Source: Thiorhodovibrio litoralis (GTDB lineage: Bacteria > Pseudomonadota > Gammaproteobacteria > Chromatiales > Chromatiaceae). From it: DNA of 64,000 bases. The notes beneath the pieces are model-generated. The model was not told the DNA's origin, ran no database searches, and worked only from the letters and a program-made list of their open reading frames with translations. Each line of letters opens with the position of its first letter. Within the stretch, counting starts at the first letter, position 1. The translations under genes were made by a program, and so were the position numbers. Location of the stretch: NCBI RefSeq assembly GCF_033954455.1, contig NZ_CP121473.1:5402624-5466623 (forward strand), given 5' to 3'. This document shows, in pieces, positions 22,175 to 31,825 of the stretch.

Positions 22175-23935
22175 TTATGGCTGCGCCCGCGGCAGCCGTG
22201 GCGATTCGGGTGCCAGCTCGAGCGCCGCGGCACCCGGCAGAAGAACCCAGTAGCCGTCGTGATGCTCCAAGCGATCACCCGGAGCAAGCCGCGCCTGGAT
22301 TGTCGGCAGCAAGGCGGGTTGGGTGATGATGTAAAGCGCGTCGGGGTCGACGATGCCAGCGAGAAAGTCTCGCACCGCTTGGTCGCGTTGGGCCTGGGCC
22401 GCGGCTGACGGGGGACGGCCATAGTACGCGATGTTAATGCCGAGCTGATGCCGGGCAGCGTAGTCGGCAAAAGGCACGAAGTCGTGCACGGAAAATGTGG
22501 GTGGCACCAGCAGGACGCGGTCGTAAGGGGCCGCGGCCCGCGACCAGAAGGCACCCTGGAAGGGCGACTGGTAAACGGCTGCGGCGTCTTTCATGGTGGA
22601 GCGATGGTAGACGATAAGGCGCAGATCCTGCCACTGGAGCAACAAAGCGGCGGCAACAATGGCGATGAGCAGGCGCTGGTTTGCAATGCGCTGGGCGCCA
22701 ATGAGCGCAAAGAGGATCAGGGCGTAGTGCACTGGCCAAAACATGCGCCCGGTGGCGCGGAACACTTCGACGACGGAGGCCGGATACGGGAGCTCCAGCA
22801 AGGTCTGGGTGCCCAGGGTGATGCGCGGTGAGAGCGCGTAGAGCGTAAGTAGCACGCACACCCCAACCAGCGGCAGCCAAAATCTGTAGCTGCGCGCGAC
22901 CTCGCGCCACTGTCTGAGTGTTGTCGCGAGCGCCAAGGCAAGCAGCAGCAGAACCCCAAGCCCGAGGTAGTTGAAGCCTTCATACTGGCCGGCCGTGGCC
23001 ACCGGATGGCTCGGCAGGAAGGCGGACTGCAGTGTAACTGTTGGCAAAAACGGGGCGAGCAGGTTCATGGAATAGAAACCGGCGCCACCCCCGGAGTAGC
23101 CACCAATCACGAAGTAACCAGCCAGCCACATGGCAACCAGCGGCAGCAAGAGCATCGGGATGAGCGCGCGCAGCAGCGCGACGATACCAAAGGCGGTGTC
23201 TTGCAGCAGGCCGCGGCTGAGCGAGGCCACGCCAATGGCGGCGACCATAACCGCCAGGTAGGCGTGGGTGAGCGCGGCAAGTGCGATTAACAAGCCCCAG
23301 AACCAACCCGCAGCACGAAGCCTGTCTGAGAAGTAAAGCAGCAGGGCAGCCAAAATGAGCCACTGGCCGAGCAGGGAGAAATGCCCAGCGAATTGACCGC
23401 CGCTGCGGATGACCATGATGGGGCTGAGCAGGAAAAAGCCGGTTCCTAGCAGGACAAACGGGAGGTTGTCGCTGAAGCGCCGCAACAACAAGGCTGCCAG
23501 CGCGCCTTGCAAGAGACAGCACAGCAGTATCCACAGTCCGGTGTATTGGAAGGGCTCTGGCAACCAGCTGGAAAAGGGCTTGAACAGCAGCGCCAGAATG
23601 GGGATGGAATCGCTGTAGACGATGGATGCAGCAATCTCCAATCCGTAGCGATGCAATGCCCCGAGCGGGAAAGACCAGGGCTCATGGCGGAAAAAGGCCC
23701 AACCGAGGTAATGGGTGGCCGCGTCGCCTTGCATCAGCCAGCCGATGTTGGCCGGGTCAAGCCGGGCGACACCGTAGATGACAACATAAAAGATCAGCCC
23801 GAGGATGGCTCCAGCTGCCATGACGGCGGCTGGGCTGCGGAGCCAGGCAAGGGGTTTGCTGAAGTCGGGGTCGGCTGGTGATGCGTGTTGCATGCTGGGC
23901 TTTTGCGCAGCCGCCAGCGCTGAGGCCGCGCTCAT
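22175..23935 (-). CDS. Polytopic membrane protein, DUF6311-like, probable periplasm-facing glycosyltransferase
   Basis: A 586-residue protein with about ten membrane spans from residue 40 to 440 and a soluble C-terminal part of ~140 residues. The segment MQGDAATHYLGWAFFRHEPW, with acidic residues in the first loop, and the overall plan match DUF6311 / GT-C-type transferases. Within a GtrA-GtrB locus this is the place of the third, serotype-specific transferase that moves the sugar from undecaprenyl phosphate onto the glycan outside the membrane. That role is inference from context. The start at 23935 is set by an ATGA overlap with the glycosyltransferase upstream; the open frame extends to 24061, but that part is Lys/Arg-rich and overlaps the neighbour. 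Confidence 0.75.
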   Translation of the reverse strand: MSAASALAAAQKPSMQHASPADPDFSKPLAWLRSPAAVMAAGAILGLIFYVVIYGVARLDPANIGWLMQGDAATHYLGWAFFRHEPWSFPLGALHRYGLEIAASIVYSDSIPILALLFKPFSSWLPEPFQYTGLWILLCCLLQGALAALLLRRFSDNLPFVLLGTGFFLLSPIMVIRSGGQFAGHFSLLGQWLILAALLLYFSDRLRAAGWFWGLLIALAALTHAYLAVMVAAIGVASLSRGLLQDTAFGIVALLRALIPMLLLPLVAMWLAGYFVIGGYSGGGAGFYSMNLLAPFLPTVTLQSAFLPSHPVATAGQYEGFNYLGLGVLLLLALALATTLRQWREVARSYRFWLPLVGVCVLLTLYALSPRITLGTQTLLELPYPASVVEVFRATGRMFWPVHYALILFALIGAQRIANQRLLIAIVAAALLLQWQDLRLIVYHRSTMKDAAAVYQSPFQGAFWSRAAAPYDRVLLVPPTFSVHDFVPFADYAARHQLGINIAYYGRPPSAAAQAQRDQAVRDFLAGIVDPDALYIITQPALLPTIQARLAPGDRLEHHDGYWVLLPGAAALELAPESPRLPRAQP

Positions 23936-26900
23936 GAGCGAGCGCCGCTCTGTGGGCTTGGATTTGCGCTTGCGTTTGCGTTTGGATTGTTGAGCAGTGT
24001 CGCGGTGAGCAGCCCGCGCAGGAGCTGGGAGATGCGGCGCCAGTCGTGTTGGTGCAGCCATTGCGCTTGGGCGTCGGCAAGGCGCTCGCCCGCATGGGGG
24101 TCGGCAAGCCAGGCGTTCAGGCCCTGGGCGAGTTGCTCGACGGAGGTGCCGGGGAGGAAGTGCACGGCGCTGGCGACATCCTCAAAAATATCGAGTGGCG
24201 TGCAGAGCACGGGCTTGCGGCTGGCCAGGCCCCAGCGCACGGCGGCGCTGGAGGATTCCTGGGTGTGCTGGTAGGGGTAGACAATACAGTCGGCGCGAGC
24301 GAGCCAGGCGAGCGAGTGGCTGTCTGGCAGGTAGTTGTTGATGAGGGTGACGTGCTCGCTTAGGCCAAGCGCGGTGATGCGCTCGCTACAGGCGTCGCGC
24401 TCGGCATTCGAGACGGGCGCGGGATAGAGCGCGTTGAGCAACAACAGGTGCGTATCGGGGTGGTGCTGACGCACCTGGGCGAAGGCTGAGATGAGCTCGC
24501 GCACGCCTTTGTGCGGGAGGAGAAAGCCATAGCTGGCAATGATGCGCCGCCCGGCTGGCAGCGCGCTTGTATCCAGCCCGGTGGCGGGTGTGAGATCGGT
24601 CGCAACGCCATGGGGTAGTAGGGTGGTGATCGCATCCAATCCCAAATCTCTGAGATGATTGAGATCAGCCGTGCCATGCACGAATAGCCGCTGACAGCGG
24701 CCAAGCTCAGGCAGCAGGCTGCGCAGGGTTTTTAGCTCCGAGCCCCAGTAGACGTCCGCGGTGGAGTGGAAAACGACAAAGGTCTGCACGCCATGGGCGT
24801 GCAGCGCCTGGAGCAGGCGACGCAAGTGCTTGAGGTTGAAAAAGGAGAAGTTAAATTGAATGACCACTTGCTCGAGCCCGGCAGCGACAATGGCCTGCTC
24901 AAGTTGCTGGAGTGTGTCTTTCTGCCCGGCGCGCCAGCAACGCTCAACCCTTGGGTGGCCAGGGCGGCCAGTGGTTTCAGTATCCGGCTGGGTCAGCTTG
25001 GCATCGGTGTTGGCCAGGATGAAGGTGTCGGATAGGGCCGGGGTGAGCAGTTTCTCGCTATAGGTCGCGATGCCGCAGGCGCTGTGCCAGGTGGTCACGC
25101 AGCCCAGGCGCAGGCTGGGCTGGAGCATTGGCACCTGGCCCGAAGGGGACTGGGCTTGGAACCAAGCCGCGAGCCAATCATCGAGGCGGGCGGCAACGGC
25201 GTCCCAGCTGTAGTCGGCGCTGATGCGGGCATGGGCGGCCTGCACGCGCGCGCTGGTGTAGACCCCCAGAGTGCCGGCCTGATGCTGGCTAAAGAGCTCG
25301 CTGAGGATTTTGGCCAAATGACCGCTGTCAGGCTCGGCCCAGACGGAGGCGCCCTGCCCCATGTGGGTGCGCGCGCGGGCGAAGCGGTAGTCGATGAGCC
25401 AGGCGGTGGTGTCGTCGCAGAAGTCCGTCTGACCACCAAAGCCTGTGGTCACGACGGGCAGGTTGTGGAGCATGGCCTCGGCCATTGGCAGGCCGAAGCC
25501 CTCGCCGCGGCTGGGGGCGACGAGCAGGTCGGCGCGCTGGTACAGGGCGCGGATGGCCCCGTCGCTGAGGTCGCGATTGATGAGCACGACTTTGGGCGCC
25601 CGCGGGTGCTCGCGGCGCCAGTCGCCCAGCTGACGCTCAATGTCGTGATGGGGGTTGGGGAAAGTCTTGATAACCAGCACGATGGGGTCGGCGGCGGTGA
25701 AGGCTTCGGCACAGGCGGCGAGCAGGACGTCGATGCCCTTGCGCGGAAAGGCCGATGAAACATGCAGCAGACAGAAACCGGGCGGAATCTCGGGCAGCTG
25801 CGAGGGGTCCGGTGCGGCGGCAAGAACATGATCGACACCGATACCGATGGTGCGCACGGGCAGGCTGACGCCATTGTCGATGAGGGTGCGGCTGACGTAG
25901 TCCGACATGGTGGTGACGAACTGACAGTGGCGGTTGAACTCGAGCACATTTTCCCAGGGAAGTTGCGATTCTTCCCAGCCGTAGGGGCCCAAGCCGTTGA
26001 TGAGGCCTTTCATGCCGCTGGCGCGCGGCGGGTACATGAGGCGCAGGGCGCAATCGGCAAGCAGCTGATTACGCCCGGCGTCGAGCAGCTCGGCCAGGCC
26101 AGGATGGGCGGCAACTTGCTTGGGATCGACCGGGTAGTCTCCCGGGCCTTCGCTCGGATACAGGCCCACCCGGCCCGGATGGCGCCGGGCGAGGGCGAAG
26201 GCCAGATGGCGGTTGACGATGGCAAGGCTGTAGCTGGTTTCGCACGGGCCTTCGAGGCGATAGCGCAGTGGTGCGGCGACGGGATCTGAACCGTCGGCTG
26301 CTGGGTTGTCTTCCACGCTGGCGTGTGGCAGGTGGAGATCGAACCGCAGGAGGTAATCGCGCAGCCTGTCGTAGAGGGCCTGGGGACGATAGGCGGTGAG
26401 GTGGGCCACGGCGGCTTGGTTCAGGTGGGCGCGCACTCGGGGGTTGTCGATCAGCTCGGCCACTGCGGCGGCGGCGGCGGCCGGATCGTCGCTGTCGAGC
26501 AGCAGGCCGGCGGCGCCGATGGTGTGGGGGATGTTGCTTGCCGGCGCGGCATAGGCCAGCACGGGCAGGCGGCGTGCCATAGCCTCGATGAGCGGCATGC
26601 CAAAGCCTTCATGGCGACTCAGGCTGAGGTAGAGATCGGCCTGTTGGAAGTAACGAGCGAGCTCGGCGTCGGCGACTTTCCCGGGCAGGCTGATGTGCTC
26701 GGCCAGCCCAAGGGCGCTGATGCACGCGCGGATTTGCTCGACGTAGTTGGTATCCGTCATGCCGCCGACCAGACTGAGATGCACCGGCGTTTGGGACATG
26801 GTGCGCAGCTGCGCGAGCATCTCGACCAGACCAAGCTGGTTTTTGTGCGGCATGATCCGACCGACGAACAGCAGCCGGAAGGGGGCGCCGAGCGGGCGCA

Positions 26901-27405
26901 CGGCATGCTCGGGGCGCAGTTGCACGCATTTGCTCAGGTCCACCAGCAGCGGGATGGCGGCGCAGCGCTCAGGCGCATAGCCGTGCTGCAGGAGCAGGCT
27001 GAGGTTTTGCTCGGAGTCGGCGATGGCGCCGGTGAGCCAGTCGCGCCAGGCATCGAGCTGCTGCCAGCCCTGGGCCAGCGCCGGGCGGATGGGATCGGAG
27101 GCGGCAAAGAATTCAGCCGGCGTGATGTTATGAAACACCAGAAAACGCTTGTCGGGTAGCGCCTGGAGCTGCGCCTCGGCGGAGTTGCCGATGCCGTGGT
27201 GAATGAGCAGCAGTTGCTCAGGATGGGGCGCGTAGCGCTTGAACTGGCGCACGCGCTTTTTGACCGGTGGGTCAGCGGAAAGGCAATAGATTTCCGAAGC
27301 AAAACCGGCGGCGCGCAAAAGCCTTTGGGTGAGGAACATGCCATTGGCAATGCCGTCGCCGGCATGGACTGCGAGGGAGAACTGATGAATGGCGCGCGGG
27401 GTCAT
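23932..27405 (-). CDS. Three-module GT4 glycosyltransferase fusion
   Basis: A 1157-residue protein made of three GT-B/GT4 units: residues about 1-375, 378-765 and 768-1150. The first holds FRLLFVGRIMPHKNQLGLVE and the donor motif RHEGFGMPLIEA. The second holds FCLLHVSSAFPRKGIDVLLA and RGEGFGLPMAEA. The third has RIIASYGFLLPHKGVRELI but a weak donor motif (QHTQESSSAAVRWGLA), so it may be altered or inactive. Single proteins with several GT4 units build repeat units of ABC-exported O-polysaccharides. It overlaps both neighbours by ATGA. Each unit would add one sugar to a lipid-linked chain in the cytoplasm; donors are unknown. Confidence 0.85.
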   Translation of the reverse strand: MTPRAIHQFSLAVHAGDGIANGMFLTQRLLRAAGFASEIYCLSADPPVKKRVRQFKRYAPHPEQLLLIHHGIGNSAEAQLQALPDKRFLVFHNITPAEFFAASDPIRPALAQGWQQLDAWRDWLTGAIADSEQNLSLLLQHGYAPERCAAIPLLVDLSKCVQLRPEHAVRPLGAPFRLLFVGRIMPHKNQLGLVEMLAQLRTMSQTPVHLSLVGGMTDTNYVEQIRACISALGLAEHISLPGKVADAELARYFQQADLYLSLSRHEGFGMPLIEAMARRLPVLAYAAPASNIPHTIGAAGLLLDSDDPAAAAAAVAELIDNPRVRAHLNQAAVAHLTAYRPQALYDRLRDYLLRFDLHLPHASVEDNPAADGSDPVAAPLRYRLEGPCETSYSLAIVNRHLAFALARRHPGRVGLYPSEGPGDYPVDPKQVAAHPGLAELLDAGRNQLLADCALRLMYPPRASGMKGLINGLGPYGWEESQLPWENVLEFNRHCQFVTTMSDYVSRTLIDNGVSLPVRTIGIGVDHVLAAAPDPSQLPEIPPGFCLLHVSSAFPRKGIDVLLAACAEAFTAADPIVLVIKTFPNPHHDIERQLGDWRREHPRAPKVVLINRDLSDGAIRALYQRADLLVAPSRGEGFGLPMAEAMLHNLPVVTTGFGGQTDFCDDTTAWLIDYRFARARTHMGQGASVWAEPDSGHLAKILSELFSQHQAGTLGVYTSARVQAAHARISADYSWDAVAARLDDWLAAWFQAQSPSGQVPMLQPSLRLGCVTTWHSACGIATYSEKLLTPALSDTFILANTDAKLTQPDTETTGRPGHPRVERCWRAGQKDTLQQLEQAIVAAGLEQVVIQFNFSFFNLKHLRRLLQALHAHGVQTFVVFHSTADVYWGSELKTLRSLLPELGRCQRLFVHGTADLNHLRDLGLDAITTLLPHGVATDLTPATGLDTSALPAGRRIIASYGFLLPHKGVRELISAFAQVRQHHPDTHLLLLNALYPAPVSNAERDACSERITALGLSEHVTLINNYLPDSHSLAWLARADCIVYPYQHTQESSSAAVRWGLASRKPVLCTPLDIFEDVASAVHFLPGTSVEQLAQGLNAWLADPHAGERLADAQAQWLHQHDWRRISQLLRGLLTATLLNNPNANASANPSPQSGARS

Positions 27406-28511
27406 GTGGGTGCTTCGCTCGCGTCTCTGGACTGGGTCATCGTCTGGGCAAGATGCTGGGCAAGGTAATCGGCCAGGGGTGGCAGGAGTGCATCGGGGTC
27501 GAAGCGCGCGAGGTTGTTTTGCGCCGCCTGCCTGAGCTGGGCGTGCAAGCTGGTGTCGGTGAGAGCTTCCGCTAGGGTGGCCGCCAGGACTCGCGGGTCG
27601 CTGCTGTCCAGTAGCAGGCCGGATTCACCCAGGGTGTCAGGGATGTTGGAGCTGGCCAGAGCGATTGCCGGAAGCTTGAAGAAGCCGGCTTCGGTCAGGG
27701 GCATGCAAAAGCCCTCGTGGGCGCTAGCAGTCACGTAGACATGGGCGTTCAGGTACAACCAATTCAGGTGCGCCTGTGAGCATTTGCCGACGATGAGCAC
27801 CTGCTCGGTCAGCCCCAAACGGGCGCGAACCGCGTGCAAATGGTCCGCGTAGGCAGGACTGGTAGTGCCGCCCACCAGAACGAACTGAGGACGTTGCTGC
27901 GCGGGCAGATGCTGTTGCAGGTACCAGAGCGCCTCAAGGAGCAGGTGCTGGCGTTTGTTCTCGACCAGCCGACCAACGCTGAGCAAGAACGGGCGGCTGG
28001 GGTCGGGTGCCCAGGCTGGCCGCGCCGCGGGAATCTGCCCAAGTTGCTCCAGGTCCACCAGCAAGGGCAAGGTGCACACATTCGGGTAGCCAAGCGCCGT
28101 CAACTCGCGGGCATTGTAAGGTGAAACGGCAATGGCGCCCTGGCACAGCTGCTTCCAGTCAGCAAGCTGCTCACGACCTTTGGCGGCGTAATGGCGCTCG
28201 GCCGTGCCGGGAGCGAAGTAGTGGCTTGGGGTGATGTTGTGGTAGACAAGAATACGCGGGCCAGTGTAGCGCTTGATGACGGACACGTGGTTGTGGCCCA
28301 TGGAGTGGTGAAACACCAGGACATCGCCGGGGTCGGACTGGAGCGCGTCGGCGGGCCGGATGTCGTGTTTCAGCTCAGCAGGAAACAAATTGGCATGGAT
28401 GTGGCTACGGTAGCCAAGCCGACGCAGCAGTTTGCGGATAAACAGCGCCGATTGGGTGACACCGTCGCCCACCGCAGTGGTGGGCAAGTATTGATGAATG
28501 ACTGGAGGCAC
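27402..28511 (-). CDS. GT4 glycosyltransferase
   Basis: A 369-residue single-module GT-B enzyme. It opens with VIHQYLPTTAVGDGVTQSA, close in design to the start of the first module of the neighbouring fusion (IHQFSLAVHAGDGIANGM), which points to duplication. The donor site is SAHEGFCMPLTEA near residue 262, with FLLSVGRLVENKRQHLLL before it. It probably adds one sugar, often mannose- or rhamnose-type in this class, to the growing O-chain. The end overlaps the next start by ATGA. A 95-bp gap separates it from the triple-methyltransferase gene; that gap carries only a small inverted repeat (TGACA / TGTCA, near 28563-28582). Confidence 0.85.
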   Translation of the reverse strand: MPPVIHQYLPTTAVGDGVTQSALFIRKLLRRLGYRSHIHANLFPAELKHDIRPADALQSDPGDVLVFHHSMGHNHVSVIKRYTGPRILVYHNITPSHYFAPGTAERHYAAKGREQLADWKQLCQGAIAVSPYNARELTALGYPNVCTLPLLVDLEQLGQIPAARPAWAPDPSRPFLLSVGRLVENKRQHLLLEALWYLQQHLPAQQRPQFVLVGGTTSPAYADHLHAVRARLGLTEQVLIVGKCSQAHLNWLYLNAHVYVTASAHEGFCMPLTEAGFFKLPAIALASSNIPDTLGESGLLLDSSDPRVLAATLAEALTDTSLHAQLRQAAQNNLARFDPDALLPPLADYLAQHLAQTMTQSRDASEAPT

Positions 28512-28606
28512 GGTGCGATGCTCGGGGCGCGAAGGTCCGGTGGCCTGGTTGCAAGGTGCCGATTGACAATGTGCGGAATGTCAGTGGCTGGACCGATGGG
28601 GTTGGG

Positions 28607-31600
28607 TCAGTTTGATGCGGGTATTTGCGCACTGACAGCGTAGTCCTGCGGGCCGTAGAAGAGATAGTTGCAGCGCTTGGCGGTTTCGCTGGTTTCCGGC
28701 AGATGCTGGCTGGCGTCGACTGGGTTGAGTCTGTGGACCTGGATGTCAGTGAACCCGTGGTAGTCGAGCATGAATTGCAGCAAGGCCGGTGGCAATGGGT
28801 GGCGATGGGTCGGGTCCATATAGAAGCTGGTGCCTGAGGTGAGTAGATTTTCCGGATTGGGGGTTTCGAGTATCAGCAGGCCTCCAGGGGCGAGTGCCCG
28901 AGCGCAGCCGCCAAGAAGTGCCAGCAGGGTCTCGACGGGTAGATGCTCAATGAGATGAAAGGATGTAATCAGTGCAAAGCTGGCTGGCTGTTGCTGCGCT
29001 AACCAGGTGAGCGCATCGGCCTGCTCGGCGCTGTGGCCGAGCGCTTGGCAATGATGGATATTGTGCGGATTGAGATCGATGCCCGTCGCCTCGATCGATT
29101 CGCTCCGCAGCACGTTGAGCCACTCGCCGCGCCCGCAGCCGAGGTCGGCCGACCGGAGCTGGGGGGGGGCGTGCAGGAGCCGCTGGTTTTTCAGATGTTT
29201 TTTCAACAGGGGGCGGTAATAGCCGAGGCGCTCTTCAATACTCGCCGGGTCGCCGCGGAAGTTGTCCTCGAATGCGACGTAGAAGGCCTGGTCTTCGGGC
29301 GCGGGTGGCGCTGTTTGGACGCTGGCCGGTGCCTGGCTTGCCACTGGCACCGCACTTGCGCCCTCGATTGTGCGAGCCAAAAGCGCCTGCACGGAATTTA
29401 ATTCAGCGATCCGGCGCTTGAGGCTAGGTAACTCTTGGCGGATGTCCGCAGCAGCGCGAATTTTGAGCTGTATATCCTGCCAGCGCTCTTCACCCAGCTG
29501 CCAGCGCTCTTCACCCAGCTGCCAGCGCTCTTCACCCAGCTGCCAGCGCTCTTCACCCAGCTGCCAGCGCTCTTGAGCCTGCCGGTGCAGATCATCATGC
29601 TGGTTGAGGTGCGCGGATGCCTGTTGCAACAAGGCCTCAGCTGCCGCCAGACGTCCCTCCGTGCGCGCTTCCAGTTGGTTGATCCGATTAAGCAGTCGGT
29701 AGGGTTGTAGCCAGGCGTAAACTCTCACCGCTACACTGCCAAGCACGGGAATGCTGGCGACCCAGGCCTTTAGCTGAACAAGATTGAAACGGCGCATAGA
29801 GTCCGGCGGCGGCTGTTGCGGAGTCAGATCCGGGGGCGGGGTATCCCGCATGGACTCGAGCCGTGCCTGGACACGGGCGTTCAGGGCAGGGAAGTCGATC
29901 TCCGGATTATTGGGTATTAGCATGGTCGCGGGAGTCTGGGCGGCGGACGGGGACGTAGGCGAAAACGCGTCAGGTGCCGGGGCTGGGCGCTCTAGGGCGG
30001 TGATGACGCGCTCGCGCGTAAGCTGGCCTTGGGCGGCGATAGCGAACAGCGAGGGGGCGTCGCGCCAGTCGCTCTTGGTGAAGCGCTTGGCAAGGCTGCC
30101 TGCCGGAGTTTGGTGGTCACCAGCCCACAAGAGCACCTGCGCAAAGGCGTCACAGAGCTGGCGTCGCATGACACGCGGCGATTGCTCGTTGATGTGCATG
30201 GTGAGTTCGTAGTGGGTGCGCGGCTCTGCGGGCAGCATCTCTCCACGCGCGGCGGCCTCGCGCCGGCGGCGGGGATAACCATAGCGGTAGTACCAGAGGT
30301 TGGGGAAGCTGTGCACAATCAGGCAGCCCGAGGGACTCAGGTGGGCCGCAGCCAGGGCGTACAGGCGAACATTTTCTTCTGGTGCCAGATGTTCGATCAG
30401 GTCGGAGGCGAGGATGAGATCATAAGGCCCCTGCCACAAAGCAACGTCGGTGACTGAACCACACTGCAGCCGCACGCGGGCGCGGGCTTCAGGCTCGCCA
30501 GCGAAGCAGTCCTCAGCCAGACGCACGGCCGCCTCGGCATAGTCAATGGCGTCAACCCGGCAACCCAGGGCGGCGAAATAGCGGGTGAGCTCGCCGCGCC
30601 CGCAGCCGAGGTCGAGCACCCGGGTGGACTCATCAAACGGCTGCTCACGGTGGGCCGTGGCCAGGCGCGCCATAGTGTCGAGCCGGGGGTCCAGCGCCTT
30701 GCCGCCGGAGGCTGTATAGGTGGCAAAACCGCCGCAGTCTTCGAGGTAGTAAGCATTGGTATAGGTGTCACGCAGGGACGCGCTGGCGTGGACCGAGGGT
30801 TTCGATAGCGCATTTGGGTCGGGTTCAGCCAGCACGTCAATGTGATCGACTCCGCTGGCCTGATAGCAGTCGAACAGGTCTTGGGCATCGATCGTCCAGC
30901 GACCGTCTTTCCAGGCGCCCAATGCCTGGAAACGGTAGCCATGCAAGGCGAGCAGCTGAAAAATAGACTGCCAGGGTGCTGCGGAGATATTGGTAAGCGC
31001 CTCGGGCGAGAATTCGAACACCACGGCCGGCTGCCAACGGGCAAGCGTATGAGTCAGCCCCTTTAAGGCAAGGTATTCGCCACCCTCAACGTCGATTTTG
31101 ATCAGATCGATACGCTGCTCTGCAACCAACTGGCTATCCACTGGAACCACGGGGACCAACTCGGCGGCGAGTGCGACCTCGACGCCGTCTGCCAAACTGC
31201 CAGCGATGCCATTGGAATGGGAACTGTTGTATCCGAGCAAGCCAAGCTGATCCCCGGCAGCTGCCATGAGCACCCGCAAATGGTAGAACCTATTGCGTCG
31301 GCGACTGGTTTCAAGCAGCTTGACATTCGCTGCACTTGGCTCGACCGCAAGCACAAAGCCGTTCGGCCCGACCAGGCTCGCTGCCAACATCGAGAAATAG
31401 CCGACATTGGCGCCGATATCGAGTACTCCGCTGCCAGGAGACAGACGCTCGTGGAATACACGGGCAACATGCGGCTCGTAGGTGGTGCCGGTCGCGATTG
31501 CCTTGCCAACTGCGAGATCCGTGCTGGAAACTAACAGGCCAAACCCATCGAGCTGACACCATTGCAAGTCGTCGAGGAATTGGCGACCTATCAGTCCACG

Positions 31601-31825
31601 GCCAGAAAACTCGCGTGAATTCACGTAGCCGCTGACGACCGAGGCCAGATCCTCGCCGACACGGGCGCTATGGCCAGACCATTCGCTCCGGCTGGGGAGA
31701 CGACCTAGCAGCAGCCGGAAGCAATTGAAAATATCTGTCGGCGAGGCGTGCGGATCAAACTCACCATCGCACCAAGCGGCAAGATCGTCGCTACGGGGCG
31801 TCATTTGCGATGGGCGTTTATTCAT
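28607..31825 (-). CDS. Triple methyltransferase protein with DUF4214-like N-terminus and 7-residue tandem repeat
   Basis: A 1072-residue protein. Residues about 30-75 (DIFNCFRLLLGRLPSRSEW, then VSGYVNSREF) look like a DUF4214 half-module. Residues about 100-300 are an FkbM methyltransferase (GVLDIGANVGYFSMLAAS, LIKIDVEGGEYLALKG). Residues about 395-560 are a second class I methyltransferase (VLDLGCGRGELTRYF, ILASDLIEHLAPEEN). Residues about 690-820 are helical and contain four exact ERWQLGE-type heptads. Residues about 885-1060 are a third methyltransferase (ADLGCGRGEWLNVL, ITSFHLIEHLPVETL). The start overlaps the wzt stop (ATGA). A methyltransferase joined to a helical rod beside a carbohydrate-binding Wzt recalls WbdD, which caps O-chains and sets their length; that role here is inference. 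Confidence 0.85.
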   Translation of the reverse strand: MNKRPSQMTPRSDDLAAWCDGEFDPHASPTDIFNCFRLLLGRLPSRSEWSGHSARVGEDLASVVSGYVNSREFSGRGLIGRQFLDDLQWCQLDGFGLLVSSTDLAVGKAIATGTTYEPHVARVFHERLSPGSGVLDIGANVGYFSMLAASLVGPNGFVLAVEPSAANVKLLETSRRRNRFYHLRVLMAAAGDQLGLLGYNSSHSNGIAGSLADGVEVALAAELVPVVPVDSQLVAEQRIDLIKIDVEGGEYLALKGLTHTLARWQPAVVFEFSPEALTNISAAPWQSIFQLLALHGYRFQALGAWKDGRWTIDAQDLFDCYQASGVDHIDVLAEPDPNALSKPSVHASASLRDTYTNAYYLEDCGGFATYTASGGKALDPRLDTMARLATAHREQPFDESTRVLDLGCGRGELTRYFAALGCRVDAIDYAEAAVRLAEDCFAGEPEARARVRLQCGSVTDVALWQGPYDLILASDLIEHLAPEENVRLYALAAAHLSPSGCLIVHSFPNLWYYRYGYPRRRREAAARGEMLPAEPRTHYELTMHINEQSPRVMRRQLCDAFAQVLLWAGDHQTPAGSLAKRFTKSDWRDAPSLFAIAAQGQLTRERVITALERPAPAPDAFSPTSPSAAQTPATMLIPNNPEIDFPALNARVQARLESMRDTPPPDLTPQQPPPDSMRRFNLVQLKAWVASIPVLGSVAVRVYAWLQPYRLLNRINQLEARTEGRLAAAEALLQQASAHLNQHDDLHRQAQERWQLGEERWQLGEERWQLGEERWQLGEERWQDIQLKIRAAADIRQELPSLKRRIAELNSVQALLARTIEGASAVPVASQAPASVQTAPPAPEDQAFYVAFEDNFRGDPASIEERLGYYRPLLKKHLKNQRLLHAPPQLRSADLGCGRGEWLNVLRSESIEATGIDLNPHNIHHCQALGHSAEQADALTWLAQQQPASFALITSFHLIEHLPVETLLALLGGCARALAPGGLLILETPNPENLLTSGTSFYMDPTHRHPLPPALLQFMLDYHGFTDIQVHRLNPVDASQHLPETSETAKRCNYLFYGPQDYAVSAQIPASN
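29481..29574 (-). repeat. 21-bp tandem repeat in the triple-methyltransferase gene
   Basis: Four exact copies of a 21-bp unit, starting CAGCGCTCTTCACCCAGCTG on the plus strand at 29481, 29502, 29523 and 29544, then a 10-base partial copy. They encode heptads of the form W-Q-L-G-E-E-R. The copies are identical at DNA level, so slippage could add or remove heptads without a frameshift. Confidence 0.95.

Noticed and set aside
29481..29574. Tandem repeat considered as a CRISPR array
   Set aside because: Copies are directly adjacent with no spacers and lie in frame in a large coding gene; no cas genes are present.
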